Source of the DNA: Chondrus crispus
Lineage: Eukaryota; Rhodophyta; Florideophyceae; Gigartinales; Gigartinaceae
Length of the DNA stretch: 64,000 nucleotides
Direction: 5' to 3'
Assembly: GCF_000350225.1 (NCBI RefSeq)
Contig: NW_005179053.1
Location: 119,802 to 183,801 of the forward strand
Shown: in pieces, positions 9,708 to 20,900 of the stretch
How the letters are laid out: each line of letters begins with the position of its first letter
How positions within the stretch are numbered: position 1 is the stretch's first letter
The notes under the pieces: generated by a model
What the model was told of the DNA's origin: nothing
The model's database searches: none
What the model saw: the letters and a program-made list of their open reading frames with translations, nothing else
Program-made: the position numbers and the translations under genes

Positions 9708-10589
9708 ATGAACCGTGCGGATTCAGCCGGAGAAGATACCGCCTCCGGGCGAGCAAGTACCCGCAGTGGCAGAGGCGCACAGCGCCCCCGGATCGACAAT
9801 CCGGAAGCCCTGCTACGCCCGCCGTCTACCAGGGGCCAGAAGACCCCTTCCGTTTCGGACACCACCGCCGGGCTACCGGCTGGTGGGGGGAACCGCGTAC
9901 AAGTACTGTACGACGCGTTACTCCCGCGATTACAAACCTGGATGGAGGATTTCCTCGCTGAGGAACTACCTCAGGTGGTCCAGGTTTGCCTCGACCGAAC
10001 GGCACCAAGACTGCTGGCGGAGCATGCGGACACCGCGCCCCGCGCCCTGCTGGACGAGAAGATCGCCCCCCTCGTACGCGACGAGGTGGTGGCAGCGCTC
10101 GCCGCGGAGGAGGACGAATCTCCGACCGCATTGGCTCTAAAGGGAGCTATTAGCTCCGCCGTGGCCATCCGTCTGGCCACGACATTTACCGAAACGGGAG
10201 GCGCGGTACCGCCGCCGGCGCCGCGCCGTGAAACCGTTCCGGGCTCAAGCTTTAATATCGCTGATCCGATCGGCGCCGTACCCGGGATTGATAGGATGGA
10301 CCCTCACCCGGAGGGCAGAGCCATCTATCTCCCAACCGTTCACGGTGCTACAGGGAGGACCACAGAAAATGTCCTCCCCATACTCGCCGGTACGGGCGGC
10401 CCCCGCGGGACAGACAACCGCCTGGGGCTCCCCGAGACAGAGAATCGGGACCCGTACCGGTTGAGCAGAAGACGTGCACCCGGCACGCACAGGACCGAAG
10501 CGGAATACACCCGGTATTCCGAGGCAGAAGACCCCCGTCACAGGACGGATGAAGACCGCGAGGAACGCCGCTGGCGATACCGCGATAAC
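9708..10589 (+). pseudogene. P gag, first part
   Basis: ATG at 9708 opens an acidic/alanine-rich N-terminal region (LPRLQTWMEDFLAEELPQVVQ), a serine/arginine-rich middle and RRWRYRDN at the edge of V. Reading resumes in the same frame at 25949 (REARHGRYRDAGGGG), which proves that V split this gene. Ty3 Gag N-terminal parts vary greatly, so the function is inferred from position and from the capsid and zinc-knuckle parts downstream. The frame is open over its whole length here. Confidence 0.78.
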
Positions 10590-11211
10590 TGTAGCATAAA
10601 CCCCCGGTCGCGTTGGGGGTTTAGCTGTGGTTCTTCGAAGACCTGTGTACGCGAGAGAGGACAAAAACACACACACCAGAAAAGAACGCGGGCGGTGGTA
10701 GCGTGGTAGAGCGGTGGGGAGCGGACGCGAACACAGTACGCGGTAGAGCGGTTCGACGCGCTCGACGCCCCGGGGCGGCGCTAGTTAGCGTTCTAGCACC
10801 GACGGGCGGAGGCGGATCCAGCTCGCGCGCGTACGTTCGCGACCGCTACCCGCGTTCGTTTCTAGTTAACACGCTCGCGTTAAGAAAACGCGTTTAGAAT
10901 AAGCGGACGGGGTTAGACCTGCGGTGGAGTATCTGGTACCAAGCCCGTGCTTGTCCTTCTCCTCCCTCCGCCGCCGGTCGCCGAGTCATTTAATATACAA
11001 GTAAATAATCTATCATAACATATACTACAGTATCTAGGTAGCGCCTTACACGGTAAGCTCGCGCGCCTTACTCCGGATCGTCACGCTGTACACATGCACA
11101 GCGAGCAGCAAGCGCGTACTTACAGCCGCGCGCACACGCGCTGTAAAACGTGTCATGGGTGTACAGTAGCCGCCCCCAGCAGTAAATAATCCCCTTCGCG
11201 ATTATGCTACA
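10590..11211 (-). repeat. 3' LTR of V
   Basis: Termini are TGTAGCATAA...TTATGCTACA. The shared hairpin reads GGCGCTAG (10777-10784), 8-base loop, CTAGCACC (10793-10800), pairing fully on the element strand when one G-U pair is allowed. A U5-terminal hairpin is AAACCCCC (10598-10605) with GGGGGTTT (10615-10622). TTTAATATACAAG near 10990 is the reversed core-promoter-like stretch. Confidence 0.9.
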
Positions 11212-11246
11212 TAGCCCCCCCCTTAGGCGTGAACGTCCGCGTTCAC
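11212..11246 (-). promoter_or_regulatory. V LTR-proximal polypurine tract with hairpin
   Basis: On the element strand: hairpin GTGAACG-CGGA-CGTTCAC (11229-11246) followed by CCTAAGGGGGGGGCTA directly against the 3' LTR. This is the place of the polypurine tract that primes plus-strand DNA. The same module occurs at the end of pol (17914-17949). Confidence 0.75.
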
Positions 11247-11249
11247 TCT

Positions 11250-13102
11250 TTTGGTAGGGAGCGAGGGGGGGTTCTAGTCGAGAACAACGAGTCGAGTACC
11301 CATGCTTCGGCATCCACACGTCCACTTCGACCCTCGGCCCGGGGTGTATGCACCGCGTCTAGCACTGCCAGTGTCTATCCGGTGCGCGCTTCTGATCCCT
11401 CATTCGCCGTCACGGTCCATCGACATGGCCTCTTCCATCGCCCGTGAAGGCGTGCTGGGCCCCGTACGACCAGCAATACGCGATTTGCGTTGCCGCGGTG
11501 TACCCTAATGAGCGAGTAGGTCCAATTTTTCCCTCTGCGTCGCCGTCCGGTCCTTCGTGAGGCTCTGAGCGTGTTCTTGCGCATTCCGGGGTTCGACCCG
11601 TCATCAAGCGTAGATCCCCTCATCCCCCTTCCGCTTCCCCTCGAACTCTTTCCGATACCCTCGCATTGCCCATCCGCGAGTGAGCCGCAATTGTTGTTCC
11701 GCCTCGTACCTCCCCTCCTGGGTTACGGCCTAACGCGTTCGTGGAGGTCAGCGGTGACCTATCCATCCGTGCGTGTGCGGCGACCCCGTGTGTCATGCGT
11801 GCGAGCCGGTCTGAGGGCGCACTCATTAGGACGCATTCAGTATGATACGGCGCAGGGGCAAGCGGAGTGCATACGCTTTGCTCGTTGGCTCGGCGGTGCG
11901 TCGTGCGTCCTTCGTGAGAGACGCAATCGGGGTGTAGGATGCAGATGCGTGCGCAACCGACGCGAAAAAGGGAGAAGTAGTCGGGAGAGCCGCCTCGAGG
12001 AGGGTAGCCGGAAACTGCTGGCTAGAGGTCGTTCCGCACAGCGGCGCGAACCCCCTTTGTATAGCCATTGCAGTTCACGAGAACTTAGATTCCGTCATTC
12101 GCAATTGTCTCGGCAGACTGCTTTGTACTCACATTCGAGATGTCTCTAATGGGCTCTGCGTCTCACTCAATTCGCTACCGCCTACGGTGCAGTTAATGCG
12201 TAACAGTAACATTCCAGGTTACCACTGCTTCCGTGCAAACGGTACATACTCTGAGTCAAGCAGCGGTAGGCGTGGTATTGTAATCAGAGGACACGGAAGC
12301 GATTTTCAGTCTTGGCCGCGACCCTTTTAGGACGGTTCAGTGCTGCGTCACTGGGAGAATACCGGCCACCATCGACTATGCACGAGTTTCACATGCAGCG
12401 GACAGTGCTCGAAAAGTTGCTAAGAGCATGGAATGGTTAGATGCTTGGCAGGCCGCTTGTCAGCACACGTGCGGCGATAGTAGGGGAGTTCGTCATAAAC
12501 TTTGAAAACTCTCCGCGCGTTCGAGCTTTCTGTGCCACAGTCGGGGAGGATGGGTGATGTATGAACTTGCGTCGTGGTTTTCTTTCAGTGCAATTTTCTT
12601 CTCTTGTGGTGCTGGCTGATACAGAGGCTTCGTGTTCTGCGGTTCCACCGTTGTGGTTACTTGCGCCGTGGCAAAAAGGGGTATTGAATGTCTGTGGCTG
12701 AGGCCGTGGCTTTGGCTATGCTGCATAGGTGACGTAGTCGACATGAGAGGCTCTTGGGGCATCGAGGAGAGCACATCCGGTTCTTGCTTTCGTTTCCCAG
12801 CGAGCATTATAGGCTCTGCAGAAGCCTTTGGCCAAGCATTAGCCCCGGCATTACTCCGTCGATCCGGCTTTCCACGTCTCACACGCAGACTCGCGGTTCC
12901 GAGTCGCTCTGAATACCCGCCTGGACTAGGCTTTTGGTCTCCGACTAGAACGGCCCTCCTTCTTGTCTTCACATGCGCTCTCGTTGTCCGTAACACGTGC
13001 GGAGATGGGCCCCGTTCGGCGTGTCTGCGGCCGTCCTCTCTCGCGTGACCTGGGATCTGGCAGCTTGCACCCCACGCCATATGCTGAAAATGTGCTGACG
13101 AG
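11250..13102. other. V extra region, distal part; no supported gene
   Basis: Part of the 6.7 kb between pol and the 3' LTR. Medium-sized frames on both strands (such as 11571-12149 plus and 12493-13131 minus) show no domain, repeat or homologue in the other elements here. They overlap each other, so I do not call any of them. Confidence 0.4.
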
Positions 13103-13110
13103 GTGAAAAT

Positions 13111-15474
13111 TTGCCCTCCATTTTTTTCCATTTTTTTTCTTCCACAGCCACGACGGCGGCGGACGCGTCAACTGATCGATCGCCAAAAGCTCTGCCCCGC
13201 ACCCCGCAAGTCGCGGGCTGTCCTGTCGTGCCGCTGGAGGTTTTTGCTCTTGACGCGCTCTCTTCCCGTCTCACCGCGCTCGGTCCTCCTCTTCAGATGC
13301 CCAACCACGTCAACGACAGGAACTCGGGCCCGCGGCCTTCCGGCTCACTTCCTGACCCGCTATCGACCCTGTCGGCCAGCGACGCCGGTCGGGGTACCAC
13401 AGTGTCGCCAAGTGCCTCGGGGAACCCTTTAGGGGAACACCGTTCCCCGTTCCAGAGGGCCCGCTCACGCGATTCCACGGTTTCGGTCGTTCTCGACGTC
13501 TGTGCGATACCTGCCTCGCAGGGGGAGAGCGCGTCCACGCCGCGCGTAGGCGGTTTTCCGTTGGCTCCCGCCCCCACGGGGATGCTTTACCAGCCCGAAG
13601 AGGGTTCATAGGGAGCTTGTGGGAGTTGCCGCTGTCCCGGAGCGCCAGTCAGTGAGCGCGTACGCACTCGGGCGGCGGACACCACCGCTGCACCGTCCAC
13701 CACCCAGTGGTTGGGGATGCCTTGGGAAGGTTCCGTGCCGCTCCCCCTCAGCCGACTGCGCTACCCGTGGCGTCGTCATGCGCGGATTCGAGTCACAGTG
13801 GCGGAGTTGCTAGCACGTTCCTGCCTCCGCCCAGATCTCGTGCGCATTCGTAAGATCCATGAGGCGGGCTTCGCGGCCGAGTCGTCAGCGGCTCTCGGCC
13901 GCCTTATGGCCGAGGGTGGGGGCACGGCGTACCAGGTGCCGGACGAGATTCCTTGCGATCGCACCTTCGCGTACAGCCCGGCGGAGGCGGAGTACATCGA
14001 TCGCATGGCCTCCGCCATGTTCTCTGGCCCCCGCAGTGGTCCGCACCAGTTCGTGTTGTCTGGAATCTCGTCGCTTTACGTGTGCCCTCGGCCGTACGCG
14101 TATTCCAAACCACGCGTGTCTCTGCAAAAGTCCGCGAGTGCGTTGATGCGCCTCCACGGCATTGCGGTGGCGCATCACGATTGGTCGGCGTACAGGAGGA
14201 TCGATGAAGTCGACGGTCGCGTTTTCCGTTCCGCCTCGTTCGAAGGGGGGCTCACCCCCGCTGACTTCCCGGCCTTACCTGACGCAGTCCGTACTTCCTT
14301 CCCATCTTTGGGCATCCATCCGCTGCTACCGTTCATCCTGAAGCATTTTGGATACGCATGTCTCGACCGCCGCCATCCCGCTTGGGGCCTCCTCACGTAT
14401 AACTGCGAACGCGAATGGGCTTGGTCTATGACCAGCGCCATAATGAGCGAGGTCTGCGTCAACCGGCGGTTGTTTATCCAGCCCCCCGCCACGCTTGCAT
14501 ATTTGGAGAGGGTCGCTATGGGACTTCCAAATGTGGCACTCCATCCTCTGGAGTGGCATTCTACGCACTTCCTCTGGACCTTCGGCTCTGCCATTGAGCT
14601 TCTGCAACGCGCGCTTCGCGTCGACGAGGAGGCCCGGCGCTTGTGGACTGACTTCACGTTCGGCGAGCGGGCGGCGTTCCTGCAATACGATATTCGGAAC
14701 GATACGTTCGCGTCCTCCTCCGAATCGGGTCCGACAACTCTCCCTCGTACGGGCGCGTTCGGGGGCGTAGGCTCCGAGGCGCGTGAGGCGCGGCGCAAGA
14801 GGTACCGCGATTTGGACGCAGTTAGTTCGACCCTCGATGTCGTAGGTGGTACGCCTTCCCGAGTTGCCAGGCCGTCGGTGGCTGGCCCTGCGGCGAAGCC
14901 GGCTCCTGTCGTGCCCCCAGTTCCGCCCCTGGCGCCGCTGGGGTGTGGGCCTATTCGCGGGTCCGAGGTGCGCGACCTCCCCGTTGCCCGGCGCGAAGTG
15001 GCAGACATACCCAAGCTCTCTCGAGCTCTGGGTAATTTACGGGACCGCGCCTGGTCGGTCGGGGAATTATTGGTAACGTTGTCCACCTGGTTCTTGGAGC
15101 GAACGGATGACGCGCACCGCCGAGCCAGTGAATGCGAGCGGCTGTCATCGGAGTTACAGCTCGCTACGGAGGAGTTACGACGGTCTCGGGAGGATAAGCT
15201 CCAGCATATGGACGCGTATGAGCGCGCGTGCGCTGACCGGGACCGGTACCGCAGGGAGCGTGACGCACTCCGCAACAGCAGAGCGATGTCTTCCCGCGGG
15301 GGTGGCCTACCGCCCCTGAACCCTACTCCTGTGTGGCGGGAGCCTGTCCGCGATCCGTACGCGCACATTCCAACCTACGCCGAGGTGCATGAGGTCCCTC
15401 GTCATCCCAGCTATTGTCCCCCGGACCCCTACGGTGCGGGTCCGGAGGGAGCCCCGGGTAGGGCTAACCAGTGA
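13111..15474 (+). CDS. Antisense open frame of V, with one in-frame TAG
   Basis: This frame runs opposite to V's gag-pol. It is open from 13111 to a TAG at 13609-13611 and then in the same frame from 13612 to 15474, about 785 codons in all. The downstream 587 codons can use the ATG at 13717. The middle has FILKHFGYACLDRRHPAWGL and RLFIQPPATLAYLERV. Similar phrases occur in the Z antisense frame (PILTYFGSHLTDPRH, YLPPKLVELMCLL) and partly in P (VPTPSVLAYA). A basic/serine-rich linker leads to a predicted coiled coil near the C-terminus (ECERLSSELQLATEELRRSR and on). Antisense extra genes after pol are known from some plant Ty3 families, but function is unknown. I do not recognise the domain. 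Confidence 0.55.
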
Positions 15475-16999
15475 TTTCGAGACTTGGTCATAGTTGCCCG
15501 TCGGTAAGTAGTCGTGCGTGTAGATGGTTACCGTAAAAAAGAGGGCTGCTCAACGGCCGTCTTCTTTGCACCATTCTTTTGCAACGCGTCCAAATTTTGC
15601 AACGCAGCAAGTTATCTCGTGGCAGTGCCGACCGTTTCACACACCACAGAGGCGGGTTGGCGAATCGGGTGAGCAGGATGAAGAGCCAGCCGCGGAGGAA
15701 GGTGGGGGGGTGCAGCGAGGGGGCGAGGAGCGCGGCCGCGAGGTAGGTGGTGGCCGAGAGTACGGTCATCTTCGCGCGCGAGAGCTGCTCGAGATGGCGC
15801 AGCATCGGCGCGGCGGTGGAGATGGCGACCGGCGGCGGAGGGTGTCATGGTGGCGGTGGCGGCGGCAGTGGGGCGGACTGAGGGAGAGCGAGAGCAGTGC
15901 AAGTCCATATCACGAACTGAGAGCCAGATCGACGCGCGTGACTCCCTATCTGGTAATGCCGTGTGCAAAAGTTGCTCTCGAGGCCCCGGTCACGTGAATG
16001 TAGGGTCCAAAATGTCCGGCATGGTCGTCGCTCCACTGACAACTCCAGTATTTTTAGCTCCAGTTCGTCAACCGCGATCCGGATCTGGTTGATCACGCGG
16101 TTATCAGCTCCTCCTGCGCCTCCGGCTTGACATTCCTTATGAAGCTGCACAATTTGTAGTAATGCGTTATGTCTTGAATCCCGAACGGTGTCACTATGGG
16201 GGTCTTTTGTCGTAGGGTGCGCCATTGCTCTGTTGACTTGGCGTCGGTTATGGCAGAAACTATGCGACGGCGTTCTCCTCAGGGCGGCTTCGGGAGAGTA
16301 AGATACAAAGGCATGAAAGAATTGGCACGGGTCTTCCGGACCAACGAGACGAAAGTCGTCTGGTCACCGGTTCACAGAGGCGTATACGCCGCGAGCGGGG
16401 AGTTGGCCTTTCTCCTTGGTGGAGCGGGGTTTCGGGCACATTGGCAAACTATATTGCTTCTCCTGATCCTTGCGAGTCCGTAGCAACGAGTCAAGCTGTG
16501 CCGCAACTGTGCGCTTGCGAGCGAGGATCTGTGCTCGGGCGACGCTTGGTTGATCATGTGGCATGCCGCGTGGTAACAGGCCGCAGGTGTGTCGGTCGAG
16601 GGTAGAGTTATGCCGTCAGGGTGGTGTCCGAGTAGCCGGGAACGTTCCGGACGTGGTGTGGATGGCGGCTTTCTTGTAGGGGCCTTGCTCGCGGTGGTAA
16701 GAGTGCGCCATTCCTTGGTATCTTCTATGGCCACTTGGCCTCTGCCCAGTTGAGCGGCAGTCTTATTCATCTCCTGTTCGTCGCGCGACAGTCTTCTGGT
16801 CTTCTCTTCTCTTCCCGTTGTTCATGCCCCAAGGGTGTGGACGTAACTCATATTGGTTGTCGCGCGACGAACTCCTGCTTCGCGTGCGCGGTTCGCAAAA
16901 ACGACAGATAAGTCAGAGTCAGTGGCCCCCGAAGGGGTCATACGTGATTGTAGAGGCGTCTCGAATGTGCATCCGAGTGACTCAGGTAGCGCTTGCGGG
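15475..16999. other. V extra region, between antisense frame and pol; no supported gene
   Basis: Frames here (for example 15524-15997 plus, 15845-16225 minus, 16372-16770 minus) overlap and show no recognisable motif. This could hold the promoter of the antisense gene, but I see no decisive signal. Confidence 0.35.
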
Positions 17000-17183
17000 A
17001 CGATCGCGGCTGCGCGGCCATGTCGCGTATATATGGCCGCGACTGCGCGATCGTTAGCATAGCTAGCTCCGGGCTGCTTCGAGGGCGCGTTCGCGTACTT
17101 GATGCGCGTTCGGGTATCAATCGCGGGACGATCGCGTCTGCTCGGCCATGTCGCGTGCAATTCGGCCGCGGCTGCGCGATCGT
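17000..17183. repeat. Twin long hairpins in the V extra region
   Basis: 17000-17054 starts ACGATCGCGGCTGCGCGGCC and ends with its near-perfect reverse complement (GGCCGCGACTGCGCGATCGT). 17128-17183 is a second copy with a different loop. Each stem is about 22 bp with few mismatches. The 73 bp between them show no repeat. Confidence 0.7.
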
Positions 17184-17913
17184 CCACAGGGTCCGTACCC
17201 ATGATTTCCAAGGATCTGGTGGCGAGGAGGGGTGTCGGCCGCCTGGATCGCGGCGTGGTGCGAGTTACCCAGAATTGCGTGTCCCGCGTACGGGGCGCCA
17301 GTGCACGCCATGTCGCTGACCGCGCCATACGAGCTAATTTCTCGTTAAATTTCCGCCTGGCAGCGGCGGCTTGGCCACTGCACGCAAGCGCACAGTACCG
17401 GACGTCATCTCCTGCCCATTCATGAGGCGTTGGCTCGTCTCGTGACTTGCGGCGTCTCACGTCTAAGTCCTGGCGCCTATCTCTATTGTTCTTCTTGCGC
17501 GTGTGTATCTCTGCGCGTCGGGCGTGGCGTCGTTTGTCCTGCTACTGATCGTGGGGTTTCCAAGGCGTGTTCTATGCTTCGTTACTCCAATGCGGAGGCC
17601 TGGAGTCAGCATAGGTTTACTAGCGCCGCCGAGCGTGGAGCTTCATTGCGCGTGTACTGTGCTCTCTGCTGCCTGTCCGCGGACCCAGTGTTCCATCTCA
17701 CCTTGCGTATTATTCCGACGTCAACCGTTTCGTTCCGGCGTTTGGTATGGTATCATCAGCCTTCTGGTTTTTGCGAATACAGCCCGCGTTCGTCCGCCTC
17801 ATTTGCACGGCTGCTCAGGGTCCAATTCTTTCTTGAATGTCGACTCTGCCGAGGGGCACGCGTCCTTCGTTTCTCTGAATTACTTCGAACGCGATGCGTC
17901 AGAAAGCGGTTGA

Positions 17914-17949
17914 GGGCCCCCCCCTTAAGGTTGAACGTCCGCGTTCAAC
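17914..17949 (-). promoter_or_regulatory. V internal polypurine tract with hairpin at the end of pol
   Basis: On the element strand the hairpin GTTGAACG-CGGA-CGTTCAAC (17930-17949) encodes the last residues of pol (NADVQP). It is followed at once by CCTTAAGGGGGGGGCCC. It duplicates the LTR-proximal module, with an extra base pair compared with GTGAACG/CGTTCAC, so the stem is kept while the sequence differs. Confidence 0.7.
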
Positions 17950-20900
17950 TCGGTTGTCAGGTCCCTACCCGTGCGTGCGCGTAGTCGGCTCGCGTAACGC
18001 GAGACGAGTTCTTCGGGGATATGTGTCCTTGCTGTCCACGTGGGATCCTCGTAGTCTGCCCACTTCACCTTGAACTCCGCGGTCCCGTTTTCCATTACGC
18101 GATGATCAAGAAGCCGGTCCACCGCGTACTGTGTCCCCGTGGTGACCTTGTCTGCAAGGTCACCCGGCGCGGTTGTGCTTGCCCGTGGTGCGTCCACAGG
18201 TGGTGGCGCGTACACACACCTATCAGCGGACACGCGTTCTGTGACCCCATCACGATCAATCGTGATGGTCCGTTGGTCATTCGCGAGGACGCGGTAAGGT
18301 CCCACGGCTGGTGACGCGAGCTTATTTGATGTCTTGGCTCCGTCCGTAGGGTCGAGGTATACATAATTTCCAGGCTTGATTCGCGTGTTTACGCGTCTCA
18401 CGCGTTTGTCGAAATCGCGTTTGTAGCGAGCCTGCGTTCGTCGCAGGCTGCTATACGCCTTCTGAATTGTCTCGTCCAGTTTCTTAAGGAACTCCGCGCG
18501 ATGCGTTTTTCTATCTGGAAGGGGCGCGTTCCCCTCCGTCCTTCGAAGCGAAAATTCTGGTGGAGGTCGACTGAGTACAAGCTCGAATGGGGTCGTACGC
18601 GTAGACCTGTGTACGTGGGAGTTGTACGCGTAAGTTAATGGCCCCACGTACACATCCCAATCGTCTTGGTGTTCGTTGACGTAGTTACGCAACATAGACG
18701 CGATAGTACGGTTGTAGCGCTCCACTTGGCCGTTGGTCTGGGGATGGTACGCGGAAGTATACAGGTTCGTAATCCCCAGGATCCGGCACGCGCTGTGGAA
18801 GAACTTCGCGTTAAATTGAGGTCCATTATCGGACAACAGCGAACGCGGAATGCCGTACTTGAAAACCCACGCGTCACAAAACGCGGTCGCCACTGTGTAC
18901 GCGGTCACTGTCCTCAACGCGACGACTTGAGTTAACTTTGTGAACCGGTCCGTTATTACCAGAAGGTATTGTTTTCCTCCCTTGGTCTTCGGAAGCGGTC
19001 CAAGAATGTCTATCGCGAGGCTCTCCAATGGACGCGTAGCGGGGAACAATCTCAGCCGGTTGAGATGTTTTCGGAGTTTGACGCGATTCTTCGCGCATGT
19101 CCGGCATCCGCGTACTGTCGCTGCCACGTCCGCGGCCAAATGTGGCCAGTAATACCAGCGTCGGAGCGCGTGATACATGCGGTTCTGCCCCGGATGTCCC
19201 GCGATCGCGGGGTCATGGCAGTGCCGCAACAGACGCGCGCGTAGTGACTGAGGGACCACCACTTGAATGATTTCAGGATCGTAGGGGTGCTTGCGCTTCA
19301 AAACCCCTTTGTGGTCCTCAAAGAACGCGGAGTCACGACTTTCCGATTGTCTGGCCAGTACGGTTTGGCAGAAATCGTCGACGCGTTGCTCCTCGGCTAT
19401 CTCCTCCAGGGTGAGAGGGGCCGGCAGGTCGTCCTGTGGAGGAGCAACCTGGGAGCCTGACGCGTCAATTCCTGGTTCTTGAGCGCGTTCAATATCCACC
19501 TCGTCGAATTCTTCTATCTCAGCCCATAGGTCGCCGCGTTCTTGTAAAGCTGGGGCTTCTTCGTCGCCCACTGGCCCGTCACGTGAACGCGCTTTTCTCC
19601 TTCTCCCCGCCTTGTTTCGCGTTGTGACGAACACGTGGTCGCTCTTGTGGTCGCATTTCGCGGTACAAGTATGGTCGCGTAATTCATCTGACACATCGCG
19701 TACGGTAGTTCCGTCGAAGGTGGGAATGTCTTCATCCACCTCGACGGCCTTCCGAGGATCATCGGCGGTCCTCGGGGAAATGAGGCGCGACAGAGCGTCG
19801 GGTACTTGATGAACGCGTCCAGGTCTGTATTGGATGGTGAAGTCATACTCCGCTAACCGTAGTCGCCAACGCGTCAGTCGGCCGGAGCTTTCTGTGAGGG
19901 ACATCAGCCATCGTAACGCGTCATGGTCTGTCCTCACGGTAAATTTGGTTCCCTCAATGTAGGGCCTTAGTGTGCGGACGGCCCACACTACGGCGAAACA
20001 TTCGCAATCAGTCGCACTGTAGTTCCGCTCACTATCGTTGAGGGAATACGACCAATAGCCGACGGGACGCCAATCGTTGGTCTCGTCGTGCTCTTGTAAA
20101 AGCGTGCACCCCAGTTGATACGCGCTCGCGTCAGTATCAATCATATATGGCCGTCCGTATCTCGGGAGCGCGAGAATTGGGGGCGCGATCATCCGCGCCT
20201 TGAGCTCTTCGAACGCGTGAACCTGAGCCGCGGTCGGGTTATCGTAGTCCGGATCCGCGTCCTTCCGCGTCATATCGGTGAGGGGGCGCGCGATTTTCGC
20301 GAACCCCTGCACAAAGCGGCGGTAGACATTACATGCCCCGAGAAATGACCTGACTTGTGTCAACGTTCGGGGAAATGTAAATGTCTTGAACGCGTCCGCT
20401 GCGGTTTCTGCCACGCTTAACTTCCCTGGAGATATCACATGCCCTAGGTAGTGTACGCGTGGCTGAAAAAAGCTGCATTTCTTCAACTTGAGAGAAATGC
20501 CGGCGCTTCTCAGAAGTCCCAGAACCGCGTCCAAATGTTTCGCGTGCTCCGCGTGCGTACGCGAAAAGACGATAACGTCGTCTAGATACACTAGGCAAAT
20601 CTGCCATCGTACGCGTGATAGAATTATGTCCAGCGCGCGTTGAAAAGTGGCTGGAGCTCCGCGTAACCCGAATGGCATCCGCAAATGTTGGAACGTTCCC
20701 ATATGGGTGGTGAAAGTAGTTTTGTCGCGGTCTTCCGGCGCGACCGGAATCTGCCAATATCCTGAGTTACAGTCCAGCGTAGTGAACACAGCGGCGTCTC
20801 CCAATGAATCAATACAGTCGTCCATACGCGGAAGCGGATACGAATCCGCCAGCGTTTTCGCGTTCAAGCGACGGTAATCCACACAGAAGCGTAAACTACC

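Noticed and set aside
10680-10770. tRNA-like A box (TAGCGTGGTAGAGCGG) and GGTTCGACGC on the antisense strand of V and Q LTRs
   Set aside because: The B-box-like part is missing from LTRs A, B and Y, and no cloverleaf can be drawn; not a tRNA gene.
12493-13131. 212-codon minus-strand frame in the V extra region
   Set aside because: No similarity to parts of Y, Z, P or Q and no recognisable domain; kept out as unsupported.
14175-15368. 397-codon minus-strand frame inside the V antisense gene
   Set aside because: Shadow of the plus-strand frame 13111-15474; Arg/Ser-rich without motifs, while the plus frame shows similarity to Z.
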